Shown one piece after another: positions 46,387 through 56,761 of a DNA stretch of 64,000 bases; the first letter of the stretch is position 1, and every line of letters starts with the position of its first letter. The DNA is taken from assembly GCA_963971575.1 (NCBI GenBank), contig OZ020611.1, positions 243,684,654 to 243,748,653 on the forward strand, written 5' to 3'. The notes below the pieces were generated by a model. That model was not told where the DNA came from. It did no database searches and saw only the letters and a list, made by a program, of their open reading frames with translations. The translations under genes were made by a program, and so were the position numbers. Source of the stretch: Liopterus haemorrhoidalis. Lineage: Eukaryota > Arthropoda > Insecta > Coleoptera > Dytiscidae.

Positions 46387-47690
46387 CGAGTTCATCGAAA
46401 ATCAATTCATCGAATATCAATTCATCGAAAATCAATTCATCGAAAATCAATTCATCGAAAATCAATTCATCGAAAATCAATTCATCGAAAATCAATTCAT
46501 CGAAAATCAATTCATCGAATGATCAATTCATCGAATGATCAATTCATCGAAAAAAAATATTTTGTAAATATTTTAGAGGAATGCCGAGGGGATCGGAAAG
46601 TCAAAAGAGCAGTGGTCAATAAAAGTAGACAGACTAAGAAATAATTGCGTAATTTTTTTTATATGGTTTAAAAAAAGGTAAATAAAGTGACATAGTGTTT
46701 GAATATAAATAAAGAAATATAATAAGAAAACTTATATAATAAAAGAAATAAATGTTTTGTTTTTAAGGTTTAATAAGACAGGTTATGGGCAATTGCACGC
46801 AAATAATTTTTATAAATTCATACACAATGATACGCATTTTAATTGGGCTAATATGGGGGAAAATAAAGTACTATGCGCCTAAAAACAAGGTAATTAGGTT
46901 AGGTTTAGTTAGTAAAAGTCTAAAATCGAGCGGAGCGAGTTACCCATCTTCTAGTTTAAGGACAAAGCACTATTTTAGGTTAGGTTAGGTTAGTAAGGGT
47001 TTTGTTAGAAGCCGAGCGAAGCGAGCTACCCATCTTCTAGTTTAATGTCAAAACACTATCTTAGGTTAGGTTAGGTTAGTAAGGGTTTGGTTAGAAGAAG
47101 CCGAGCGAAGTTTAATGACAAAACAAACTCACACTAACATAACAATGCCACCTGTTTAGAATCACCGTACATTGAACAAATCATGTGTGGTATAGTAAAT
47201 ATGAATAGTAAAACTATGTACATAACACAAAACCCTTAAGCTTAACAGATGGGGAAATACCATTTTTATAATCCTTTAAGAATGGGTGTATTAAGTACAT
47301 TTATGATCCCATTAACCGGGTTTTTCTGATCTAAGGAGCCCTGTTCGATTTCAAAATAATCCAACAGGTATCTTTTACCTGGCGTATTTTCTGAATGGAA
47401 AATTTAAAAATTATTAATAGACCAAGTATGATAGTTATTTAATAAGTGTAGTCTGTCAACTTTTATTGACCACTGCTTTTTTTGGCTTTCCGATCCCCTC
47501 GGCATTCCTCTCAGATATTTACAAAATATTTTTTTTCGATGAATTGATCATTCGATGAATTGATCATTCGATGAATTGATTTTCGATGAATTGATTTTCG
47601 ATGAATTGATTTTTGATGAATTGATTTTCGATGAATTGATTTTCGATGAATTGATTTTCGATGAATTGATTTTCGATGAACTTACCGTGA
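46387..47690. mobile_element. Foldback-like element: TIRs made of 15-bp tandem repeats
   Basis: The left arm is an array of ATCAATTCATCGAAA units (46390-46550) followed by about 80 bp unique sequence (to about 46632). Both recur inverted at 47450-47690 in the opposite order. Long TIRs built from short tandem repeats define foldback (FB/Galileo-like) elements. The interior has no transposase. It holds a tandem repeat of about 95 bp rich in TTAGGTTAGG (46930-47110). No target duplication was evident. Confidence 0.65.
46930..47110 (+). repeat. Tandem repeat with TTAGG tracts
   Basis: Two to three units of about 95 bp, each with CTACCCATCTTCTAGTTTAA and TTAGGTTAGGTTAG. TTAGG is the arthropod telomere unit; here it is interstitial and short. 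Confidence 0.7.
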
Positions 47691-47787
47691 ATCCAAATGA
47701 CTGTACTATCAATGTTTACAAAGAAGCCCTTACTTACATTATTTGTGTAAGAAGTACATATCAATACAAGAGTAGATTAAAGTATAG

Positions 47788-47884
47788 TCTAGTTTTTGTC
47801 TAGTTTAACTTTTGTTCTGAAGATTTTTTGTATCTTTACAAATAAAGGAGATTTTCGGGGTGCCCGTTTCAAACAAACACCCTG
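47788..47884 (-). repeat. Dispersed CAGGGTG-type repeat, copy 4, terminal fragment
   Basis: Only the outer about 97 bp. Its CAGGGTG end is 23 bp before exon 13. Confidence 0.75.
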
Positions 47885-47907
47885 TATAATTACTATTAAT
47901 TTTGTAG

Positions 47908-48186
47908 GTGAACAAAATCGACCATCACCGAGGTTCTGTGACCTCTGTGAAGGTGACATCAGCGGGTGATGTTCTGGTGAGCGGTAGCCATGACCGCACC
48001 ATCTGCATGTGGTGCCTGGAGTCCTACACCCTCCTCAACACCATCTCCCTGGTGGCGGCCATCTCCATCATAGACGTCTCTGCAGACAGCGTGTTCCTGC
48101 TGGCCGCATGCTCAGATAATAACCTGTATTTGAGGACGCTGGCCACGGGAACAGAGCTCCATAGTTTGGTGGGACACAAATCCAAA
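47908..48186 (+). CDS. NWD-like gene exon 13: WD40 repeats
   Basis: It has 93 whole codons between acceptor aattttgtag and donor gtgaga. It reads VNKIDHHRGSVTSVKVTSAG then DVLVSGSHDRTICMWCLESY, a WD40 blade whose final Trp-Asp is replaced by Trp-Cys. A second degenerate blade ends in LATGTELHSLVGHKSK. The end of a dispersed repeat (47788-47884) lies 23 bp before the exon, so it borders the polypyrimidine tract. Confidence 0.95.
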
Positions 48187-48245
48187 GTGAGACAACGTTT
48201 ATTGGAGTTACCTGTTAGTTGTTAATGGTTCTGATGGTGTTTCAG

Positions 48246-48357
48246 GTGAGGTCTATCTGTATGGCGCAGGATAGTTGTCGGGCGGTGATTGGTTGTGCTG
48301 ATAACAGAGTTTATATCTATGAAATGCACAGTGGCAAAATTATGAAAACTCTCACAG
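48246..48357 (+). CDS. NWD-like gene exon 14: WD40 blade
   Basis: It follows a 59-bp intron; the acceptor is gtgtttcag and the donor is gtgagc. It reads VRSICMAQDSCRAVIGCADN then RVYIYEMHSGKIMKTLT, one WD40 blade with Tyr-Glu in place of Trp-Asp. It enters in phase 0 and leaves one base of a Gly codon, which exon 15 completes. Confidence 0.93.
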
Positions 48358-48359
48358 GT

Positions 48360-49900
48360 GAGCATTACGAAGGCGGGATCAGATGCGTTGGGAGCGGGTC
48401 AGCATTCTGGTAAAATAATAATTTCGGGCCTAAGCCCCAGTAAATCAATATCTTCGTGACCAAGTCCCGAGTTAAGAATAATACCACCCCACCTCCCGAA
48501 AAAAAAAAACTCCACGTAAAAAGAAATTGTTCCTAATTTTTTCTGTAATTTAATATATTAGGTATGTTTGTGTAATATTAGATGTGGCGCCTGCTCCCGG
48601 CACAGGTAGAGTAAGAGTACACGACGACACACAAGGATTGACTTTCAAATGTCAAAAATTAGAAAGGCGAGGTGCGCGGACGGGAGAATTTATTATTATA
48701 AAAAAATAAGGTCAGGTTCGTGGTGGAAATGCATTGCCAATAAATTGAATAAAAGAGAGAAAAAGTTTTGGGGATCGCTAATATGTTAGGGAAATTTACA
48801 GTGTATTATACAAATAATAATGACAGATGGTGTAGCGTTGCCAGGAATAATAAATAATAATTAAAAAAAATATTATCAAAAAAAAATTATATAATAATGC
48901 GGACTGCAACAATTAATAGCGGTAAGCGCAGCGGTGAATACGGTCGGTTACACTGTAAATTAATCCCAGAACAAATTCATAAAAAATCGTGATTCTAAAT
49001 TTAAAGAAAATTTATTATTAAAAATCTACAAAAAAGGGATGAATTTAGATGATTTCTCAACGCAAAAATGTTGAGAAATGGGTACAGATCTACTAGTAAA
49101 TTTATAAGAAATATATTTGACTAAATTAAACAAAAGAAAAATTATTTAAACAGAACGAACGACAAGTAGAAACGGTGAAACACGCGTTCGTTCTGAAATG
49201 CAGCGACTGTGACGTCACTCAATAAAATGAAATAAATTTGAAATAGACAGTTTTTAAAACTAAAATTTAGGAAATTAGTAACAAACCTTTCTCTCGGGTC
49301 TTACAAAAATGCAGTAATTAATAAATTACAGCCACAATGACGGATTTTAACCACAAAAGAAATCTGGAGGGAAAACTCCAGAAAAAATAACTATAATAAA
49401 ATATAAATTTAATAATACCCTGATATATTAATTAACAACTGACACAAATCAGGGGATCCTGATTAAATTTTAAACTAGTACAACAATATAAAACTCAAAA
49501 ACACGTCTGCTCATCTTGGTAGAAAATTATTAGATCAATTTAAGATATCGTTGCATATTTGGTCGCTTGCGCTGTTCGGAATGAAATTAGTAACTGACAT
49601 ATCAGCGGCTCTAAACAAGTTATATTTTAAGAAAAGCAAATGGTTATTTTTAAATATATTAAAATTAGGTTTAAATTAATACAATAATAAATTATTATAG
49701 TATTATCTAATATTATACAAAATATTATTGTATCGGGTAAAATATATGGTAATATATTTGTATTTTGGAAATAAAATATATAGTGGTTCTCAACGTGTTT
49801 TTGTATAAAATAAATATTTATTTAAATTTGATAAATATGGTAAAATTGATAATTAAATGGAAATAAAATATAATTTGGAATAAAAAAAATAAAAATACAA
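48360..49900. other. Unassigned intron sequence
   Basis: No open frame, TIR or known repeat was found in 1.5 kb. A primer-binding-site-like TGGCGCC occurs near 48585, but no LTR pair was recognised. Confidence 0.4.
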
Positions 49901-49904
49901 GGTG

Positions 49905-50130
49905 GTACGCCCTAAGTGGACGCTTCATTAGGTATATTTGATCGCACTCTTCCCTTATTCTTTGAATCAATTCTTGTTGATTTTGTGGTCAATTTACATA
50001 CACCTTATTTTTAAATAACCTCATAAGAAGTAACCTAACGGAGTCAGATCGGGTGAAAGGGGTCGCCAGTGTTTTATTGCCAAGTCAGTGCTAGAAGACC
50101 GTCCAGTCCATTTTTTGTGGAAAATTAATA
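49905..50130 (-). pseudogene. Mariner-type transposase fragment (region of the last catalytic Asp)
   Basis: On the minus strand HWRPLSPDLTPLGYFL and then GYLK are readable, followed by frames with stops. The SPDLTPLxYFLxGYLK pattern is that of DD41D-like transposases. The catalytic Asp is Gly here. Confidence 0.6.
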
Positions 50131-50414
50131 TTCAACCACTACTAATTTTTCCATTTGTATCCAATTTCTTAGATCACGGCAATATAATCCACAAATATTT
50201 TGTAAAATATGGGAACAATTATAGATGACAGTTCATAGATAAAGATGATAACCAGAGATGTCAACTAAATTTTTCAAATATTTTCGGTAGTTCTTGCTAT
50301 TTTTTGGCAGCCTGGCAAATTAATCTGAGCTTCACGGCCTATAATGGAATGGATCCTTTCATGCCCCTGGTATTTTATTTGATTAAGTTTCTTGTGGTGG
50401 CTACAGCTGTTTTT

Positions 50415-51234
50415 TACCGACCACCAACATATATAAGGGAGGTATTGTGATCATACCGATTTTGACATTTCGAGATTTCGATGTATCTCCACGAATTGAG
50501 GTCCCTACATAACGTTTTAACTATTTTTAGCATGATGTCTGTCGGTCTGTCTCTCCGTACGTCCGTCAGTCTGTCCGTCTGTGTACACGTGCAGAGCAAA
50601 TTCGGCTGAAAGGATTTTTATGAAACTTCATATTTAAGCTTCTGCCATCAATGGCACGAGTTGATCAACTTTTGGTAAAAATCGGTTGACTAAAAATGGG
50701 AGTTTACTTGTGTCGATATAAAGATTTTTGCGAATATTTAGCAACAGAAAAATATTTCGAAAAAATTTATTGAACAAAAGTTGCTATAAAAGTAGGGTGA
50801 CCATTCGTCCCGCAAAAGTCTCGCATTGTCCCGCATTTTGGATTTGGGAGGTGAGGACCTTTTTTTTTTTTGTTGCCCTTCACTTGGTTTTTGGGAGGTG
50901 AGGACCTATTTTTTGCTCTTCACTTGGATTTGGAAGATGAGGACCTTTTTTTTTGCTCCGTCCCGCATTGCCTTCTTAAGAAAATGGTCACCTTATATAA
51001 AAGCAATAATTAATAACTTTTATTTGAGAAGTTTTTTGATAAAACGAAAAATTTCGAATAATTTTTGTATCAATTTTTTCATACTTATATGTAATGTTTC
51101 CATGGTCATGATAAATAATATATCTGTTAGAAAATATTAGGCCAAGTTATTTCTACTCTGCTGCTAGAATGTATTTTATACAAGTATTTTATGATGGAGG
51201 TCTGACCGACCACAGGACCTGTGGTGGCCACAAC
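50415..51234 (-). mobile_element. Family-2 Helentron-like element, copy 2, with a hAT MITE inside
   Basis: Inverse of 26584-27400: GACCACCAACATATATAAGG at the left, short GTCT tract at 50540-50585, hairpin CCTGTGGTGGCCACA at the right. The MITE at 50794-50995 interrupts it. Confidence 0.7.
50794..50995. mobile_element. hAT MITE with 8-bp duplication and internal tandem repeat
   Basis: The ends are TAGGGTGACCATT and its near complement. Perfect duplications TATAAAAG lie at 50786-50793 and 50996-51003. The uninterrupted site is visible at about 26797-26815 in the other family-2 copy. Three to four units of about 32 bp containing GAGGTGAGGACC fill the interior. Confidence 0.9.
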
Positions 51235-51833
51235 CGATGTTTTTATAAATGTTTTATTTTTATACGGTAAATTGTAAAAATCAAAAGATTCTGAAATGAT
51301 TTGATAATCAAAAAAGTGTTCCTCTTTCAACTGAATAATTTTCAGTTTTTCTTTACGATAGTGTAAACATGCTGAAACGTCAAAAGCAATTTAGGATATC
51401 GCTTGAAGGAAAAGTTGGATACGAAATAAAATTATGAGATTTTTAAGGCACGTCATAGAACAAAATATTATTAGAATAGGAATCGTTTTTTGGCTATATA
51501 TAACAAAGTATATAGTCAAAAATATCGAATGTGGCTGCAAAATGTAAAATATTTGAATGGAGAGAGAACAAAAAAGAACAAACCAATTCTGGGTTGACTA
51601 TCAGACCAATTCTGTAACTCAGTTACTATGATAATAGTAACTAAATTTGTCACTATGAGCAAGGTCAGTTACTATCATGAATGAAAGTCATTATACTTTT
51701 TATAATATTTTAATTGTAGTAACGTTATTACACATTAACTTTTTACAGAATTGATCTGGATATGTCTTTGTCATTATACTTTTTTATTTCCTCACTACTG
51801 ATGTTGTATCTAAATAAATTTGATTGTTAACAG
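51235..51833. other. Unassigned intron sequence
   Basis: Weak inverted motifs (CCAATTCTGTAA near 51605, TTACAGAATTGATC near 51745) may mark a small MITE. Otherwise nothing is recognised. Confidence 0.35.
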
Positions 51834-52246
51834 GTCAACCTGGAGAAGTAACCTCCGTAAAAGTAACAGACCGTGACGACTTCCTTCTAACAGCCGGTGG
51901 TAACCGCGTCCATTTCTACCCCTTCCGCAGCGAAGACACCGTCAAAGTCAAATCCCTGATGAAACTAAACAAGAAATCAGCCCATCACCTGCAGGCTCAC
52001 AGCCAGTTCATCACCTGTATAGACATCTCGCGAGACGGCCAACTGTCGGCCACCGGGGGGGCCGACCATCTCATCAACATCTGGCAGTTAAACACGCACG
52101 AGCTCGTCCTTTCCATGGAGGCACACAGTGGACCGATCACCTGTGTTAGCTTCGCACCCAATGGACTGTTCGTTGCGAGTGGCAGTGAAGACAAGACTGT
52201 TAAAGTTTGGGGGTTGACACTTGGAGCCGTTGTCTCCACATTCACA
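51834..52246 (+). CDS. NWD-like gene exon 15: WD40 repeats
   Basis: The acceptor is ttgttaacag and the donor is gtaagt. It completes a Gly codon and reads QPGEVTSVKVTDRDDFLLTA, then two clean blades: HSQFITCIDISRDGQLSATG, ending INIWQL, and HSGPITCVSFAPNGLFVASG followed by SEDKTVKVWGL. It leaves in phase 0. The left end of a mariner copy begins about 23 bp beyond the donor. Confidence 0.95.
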
Positions 52247-52269
52247 GTAAGTAAAATTTAGTAAATGTA

Positions 52270-53549
52270 TATCAGGTCTGGGAAAAAGTTTGTGGCGTTT
52301 TTGCCGATAGACGGCGCCAATTGCAAATAACTCAGGAAACACAGATCGCAGCGACACCACTAAGCGCTCGTTGGAAAGGTGACAGCTCGAGCGTTACTTT
52401 GAGTGTCTAAACATCAAAATTTGTGCAGTGGTTGAAAAGTTGTTTGCGTTTGGAACTGGGAAAAAGTAATGAAAAATGGCGCTATATTTTGCAATATTAT
52501 TACGAAATAGGGAAGAACGCTGCGCACGCTTGTGAAAAAAATTGTGCTGTGTACTGTGAAGGTACTTTATCAAAATCTGCTGCGCGGAAATGGTTCGCTC
52601 GCTTTCGTTCTGGTAATTTTAATGTGAAAGATGACTCACGCTCTGGTCGTCCAATCAGTGAAAAAGGTAATGAAATTCTTGAAAAGGTCCAACAAGATAG
52701 GCATATCAACAGTGTCGATATTGGTACGGAGCTAGGCATTGACCACAAAACTGTTTTGAACCATTTACAGAAAGCTGGCTACAAAAAGAAGCTCGATATA
52801 TGGGTTCCTCATGAGTTGAGCACGAAAAACATGATAGACCGAATTAACATCTGCGATGCACTGCTGACACGCAATGAAATCGAGCCATTTCTGAAACATG
52901 TCATAACCGGTGATGATAAATGGATCACGTACGACAATCGGAAGCGTAAAAGATCGTGGACAAGGGATGGTGAGCCGTTACTAGCGTTCGCGAAGCGAGG
53001 ATTGACGCCGAACTAGGTGATGCTTTGTGTGTGTGGAACTGGAAGGGAATCGTCCACCATGAGCTACTTCCAGTTGGTCAGACGATTGATTCTCCACTCT
53101 ACTGTGGACAACTAGAGAGATTACGCCAGGCAATTTAAAGAGAATGGCCCGAATTGAATAATACAAAAGGTGTTGTTTTTCATCATGACAACGCAAGACC
53201 ACACACTTCTTTGATGACCCGTTAAAAATTGCGAGAGCTTGGTTGGGAAATTTTGTTGCATCCACCATATAGTTCAGACATAGCACCCTCTGACTATCAC
53301 CTATTCCGATCTCTACAGAATTCTCTCAATGGAATTAAGCTGGTTTCAAAAGAAAGTGAAAACCACTTGATTCAGTTTGTCAACCAGAAACCACAGAGTT
53401 CTTCACCGATGGCATCATGGCTCTACCCGAAAAATGGCGAAACGTTATCGATAATAATGGAGCATATTTGGTTTAAATATATTCATTTTCACACTATAAC
53501 AAAACCAGTTGAATTTTATTAAAAAATCGCCACGAACTTTTTCCCTTTA
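52270..53549 (+). mobile_element. Decayed mariner near the exon 15 donor
   Basis: Terminal repeats: left GGGAAAAAGTTTGTGGCG, right complement GGGAAAAAGTTCGTGGCG. The length of about 1.28 kb is normal. The transposase is broken. The left end is 23 bp beyond the splice donor of exon 15. Confidence 0.85.
52423..53522 (+). pseudogene. Mariner transposase with frameshifts
   Basis: The first frame, to 53016, covers the helix-turn-helix half (CEGTLSKSAARKWFARFRSG, DDSRSGRPISE), WVPHELSTKN and the first catalytic Asp (TGDDKWITYD). A stop at 53014 and shifts then disrupt the middle. The end reads RELGWEILLHPPYSSDIAPS and DYHLFRSLQNSLNG, with the third Asp, from 53229. The second Asp region is in a shifted frame (FFIMTTQDHT). 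Clearly inactive. Confidence 0.85.
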
Positions 53550-53574
53550 AATTGTTAAGCCGTTAAGCTCATCT

Positions 53575-53825
53575 TTAAATTGTTAAGCCGTCGGCGTATA
53601 AAACAAAATTAGAATTCTGAAAACATGAAATAACGTCATTTATAAAGATAATAAATATTACAGGGCCAAGTTGAGAACCCTGTGGCACACCAAAATTTAT
53701 AGCAACGCAATTGTTGATTTCAACTGCGTGGCTACGATTTGAAATGTAGGATCCAATCCAATAAAGAAGATTACCATGAATTCTGAGGAAGTGTAATTTT
53801 GAAATAAGCAGTCTGTGGTTAACTT
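53575..53825 (-). pseudogene. Non-LTR retrotransposon RT fragment
   Basis: The minus strand reads VNHRLLISKLHFLRIHGNLL, then SYISNRSHAVEINN, FGVPQGSQLGPVIFIIFIND and FVLYADGL, the RT palm region including a mutated YADD box. Only about 80 codons remain. Confidence 0.8.
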
Positions 53826-53865
53826 CTTAAAACCGATATATATATATGACACCAACTTGTCCTCC

Positions 53866-54426
53866 TATACGAGGGTTACCTTTTATGTTTTTACAAATGA
53901 CCACTAGATGGCAATATTGAAATGTGTCATTACTATATTCGTAACATTTTGCATTTGTTATTGCGAAATCAGTGACAGCTTATAAATTGGCCAAGTTGCT
54001 TGTTGACAGTGAGCGTTTAAAAAAAACAAATTTGTGAAAAAATTGATATTACTAGTAAAGATTTTCTTCGGATGATTTTTTACGATTTTAGTAAAGGCCT
54101 AACTCAACAAAAATGCATAGATTCACTTCGTTCAACTTTTGGTAATGAAGCAACATCAGAAAAGACTGTTCACAATTGGTTTTCAGAATTTCGGCGTGGT
54201 CGTGCATCCGTAAGTAATGAATCTCGTGAAGATCGACCAAAATCAGTTGTGATTCAAGAAACATCGATGCTGTGCGCAAAATGATTGAAGAATATCGGCA
54301 TGGGACTTACCGTGAGATAAAAGCCTCTTTGGCATATCGCAGACTGCAATACATTCGATTTTTCATGAACATTTAGCCGTGAAGTAAATTTGTTCCCGAT
54401 AGATTCCGCATAATATGACCGAAGCT
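53866..54426 (+). pseudogene. Decayed mariner, copy 2 of the 3449 family, 5' half
   Basis: The left TIR (CGAGGGTTACCTTTTATG) and the frame FYDFSKGLTQQKCIDSLRST with DESRE-like linker match 3449-4010. A frameshift near 54260 and several changes follow. It is cut at 54426 by Helentron-like copy G. Confidence 0.8.
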
Positions 54427-55230
54427 CAAAAAAATGTATGTAAAGTGTGAATTTTCACATATTTCAGGGTTTCGCAGGTATTTAGTAAGTGAATGATGAT
54501 TATTTGGGATGCCAAAACAAATTTTATGTTAAAATATTTTTTTATTAATTTTAATTCGAATGCCTAATACCATTATTTGGGTTTCTAAATATTTCCAGTA
54601 TTTTTTTTATATAGCAAGGTTCATTAATATTGTGAAAATTACGCTTACGGCTTCCATTGGTTGTTTAAGTCATAAACTCCGCCCCTCTTAGTTCGTATAC
54701 ATTCAAGCATAGAATTAAATTATAATTTCAACACTTCCCACTGGTTATTAAATTTACGCTTTTAAAAATTATATGCAACATTTGCCAAAATATAACTAGA
54801 ATTTTGACAAAATAAAAATGCAAAAAAAAAAAAACAGAAAAGATAAAAATTGACGGGAATCGAACAGTAGTTTGCAACTTACGAAGCGAGAACGTTAGCA
54901 CTGGACTACGGACGTTCACTCGTTTACTGCGTTAAATAGCAGATTAAATAATTTACATATTTTAGTTAAAAATACAAAAAATACGTTGTTTTCCGAAAAC
55001 ATAATCTGATCAAAAATTCCTTTTGTACTATTTCGGTTCACACCAATGTACATTACTTAGAATTTTTTCAGATTTTTAGTTTAAACCATCTGGGCTACAG
55101 GGTGTGGGACAATTTTTTTTTTTGCACAATTTTGGCAAAATTCGCGTCAAAATAATTTATTTTGCAAAAATGAAATTTTGATCGTTAATCCACGTACCAA
55201 GGGCTTTCATTTGATACCCTACTCAGAATT
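54427..55230 (+). mobile_element. Helentron-like copy G, 3' truncated
   Basis: It starts AAGTGTGAATTTTCACA and runs to the TACCCTACTCAGAATT segment, then stops; the CAGA array and the hairpin are missing. The tRNA-like block (54848-54920) is nearly the same as in copy A. Confidence 0.75.
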
Positions 55231-55349
55231 GTAACTAGCCTAATGTAAACGCACCATTAGGCCAGGTGTGCACTTTAGATTCTGTCACTTTTGAAACTCT
55301 CTTGTATTATTTTATAGACACCTGTATATTTACAATTTTTTGTTAACAG

Positions 55350-55706
55350 GGTCATCAAGCAGCAGTAGACTCTGTATCAGTAATGATGGACTCTTCCCGA
55401 ATCATCTCCTCAGACCGGAATTCGCACATCAACGTATGGTTGGCTGATAACGGTAACCTCATCCACTCGTACCAGGGTCCTAGTAAATGTCTCGCCGTCA
55501 CCAACAACATGAAATATACGGTCTGCACGAACGGTGACAACTCGCTCAAGATCTGGTCTCTTCTCCGGAACGAGGAGAGATATACGGTAAACCATAGTGA
55601 GGAGATCACATGTTTTGTCCTAACGATGGATTCGATGCAAGTTATCACTGGCAGTAGGGATATGTCGCTCAAAGTCTGGCAACTTGATGGAGGGAAATTG
55701 TCTCAG
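55350..55706 (+). CDS. NWD-like gene exon 16: WD40 repeats
   Basis: It has 119 whole codons between acceptor ttgttaacag and donor gtaaga. It opens GHQAAVDSVSVMMDSSRIIS then SDRNSHINVWLADNGNLIHS, followed by two more blades ending LKIWSL and LKVWQLDGG. The Trp of each blade is kept. A truncated Helentron copy ends about 120 bp upstream, and a deleted mariner follows 68 bp after the donor. Confidence 0.95.
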
Positions 55707-55773
55707 GTAAGAAAATTGGTTATTTCTAATCGGTAAGTATCACGTAATCAGGCCCGCGCCTGATAAATATATA

Positions 55774-56692
55774 TTAGGTGTACAAATGAATAATCCAAAT
55801 TATTTTAAGCAGTTAAGACATTAATTTTAGAATCATTTTCCCGCTCTTTTGCGGTTATATAGTGTTGACATATAGTTATTAAAAATGAGAGTTGGTATGC
55901 CTGAAAGCCTAACATAACCTTCAAAAATATTCAATTCAGTACAGTCGAAAATGGCAACAGATAAGGTGCATATCCGACATTGTATTCTTTACGAATTCAA
56001 CAAGAAAAAAATGCTGCAAAAGCGAAATTGCGAATCGATTTGTTCCTTTCTCGGCGAAGGTATTGTATCGTACGATATGTGCTTATTTTGATTTACGCGG
56101 TTTAAAAGCGGTGATTTCTGTCTGAAAGACAAACAATGCCCTGGAGGCCCTCGAAAATGCGACAACGATGATTTGGAGAAGCTGCTCGCTGAAAATTCGG
56201 CACAAATGCAAAAAGAGCTTGCAGAACAGTTGGGAGTAACGCAGCAAACGATTTCTAAACGCCTACATGAGATGAGACGCCCGTATACTGGCAAAGCAGA
56301 ATGTTCAGTGAAATTGTTGCATGACAATGCCAAGCCGCACATTGCTTCCAATACAAAAGACACCACAATGAGTCTTGGCTGGGACGCCTTGCAGCACCCG
56401 GCGTATTCACCAGATATTGCTCCATCCGATTACCACTTGTTCCGGTCGATGCAACACGCCTTGTCCGATATGCACTTCCAATCAGTGGATGAGATCCGAA
56501 AATGGCTTAACGACTTTATCGTGTCCAAAGACGTAACATTTTTCCGAGATGGAATTCTTCAGCTGCCTGAAAGATGGCTTAAAGTTATAGAAAGCAAGGG
56601 CGAATACTTTGATCGAACAATTTAATTTACTTTCTTTTAAGATAAACCTTGAATGTAGCTGAAAAAATTGGATTATTCATTTGTACACCTAA
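55774..56692 (+). mobile_element. Internally deleted DD34D mariner
   Basis: Inverted repeats TTAGGTGTACAAATGAATAA at both ends, flanked by TA. About 919 bp, so about 350 bp are missing. Confidence 0.9.
56173..56625 (+). pseudogene. Mariner transposase, fused ends after internal deletion
   Basis: The frame starts in the DNA-binding domain (EKLLAENSAQMQKELAEQLG, VTQQTISKRLHEM) and jumps straight to HDNAKPHIASN, so the region with the first catalytic Asp is deleted. The third Asp (SPDIAPSDYHLF) follows at DD34D spacing, then the C-terminal WL/RW motifs. The N-terminal part lies upstream (about 55950-56170) in shifted frames. Confidence 0.85.
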
Positions 56693-56761
56693 TATATATA
56701 TAAGTGCAAGGTTGTGCGGTGCACAATGGCTCTGAGGCACCAGAGTTGAGGTTTTGATGTA

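Noticed and set aside
46930..47110. Telomere
   Set aside because: TTAGG tracts are short, interrupted and part of a 95-bp tandem unit inside a foldback-like element, with host exons on both sides.
48581..48600. LTR retrotransposon primer-binding site (TGGCGCC)
   Set aside because: No pair of long terminal repeats, polypurine tract or gag/pol frame was found around it.
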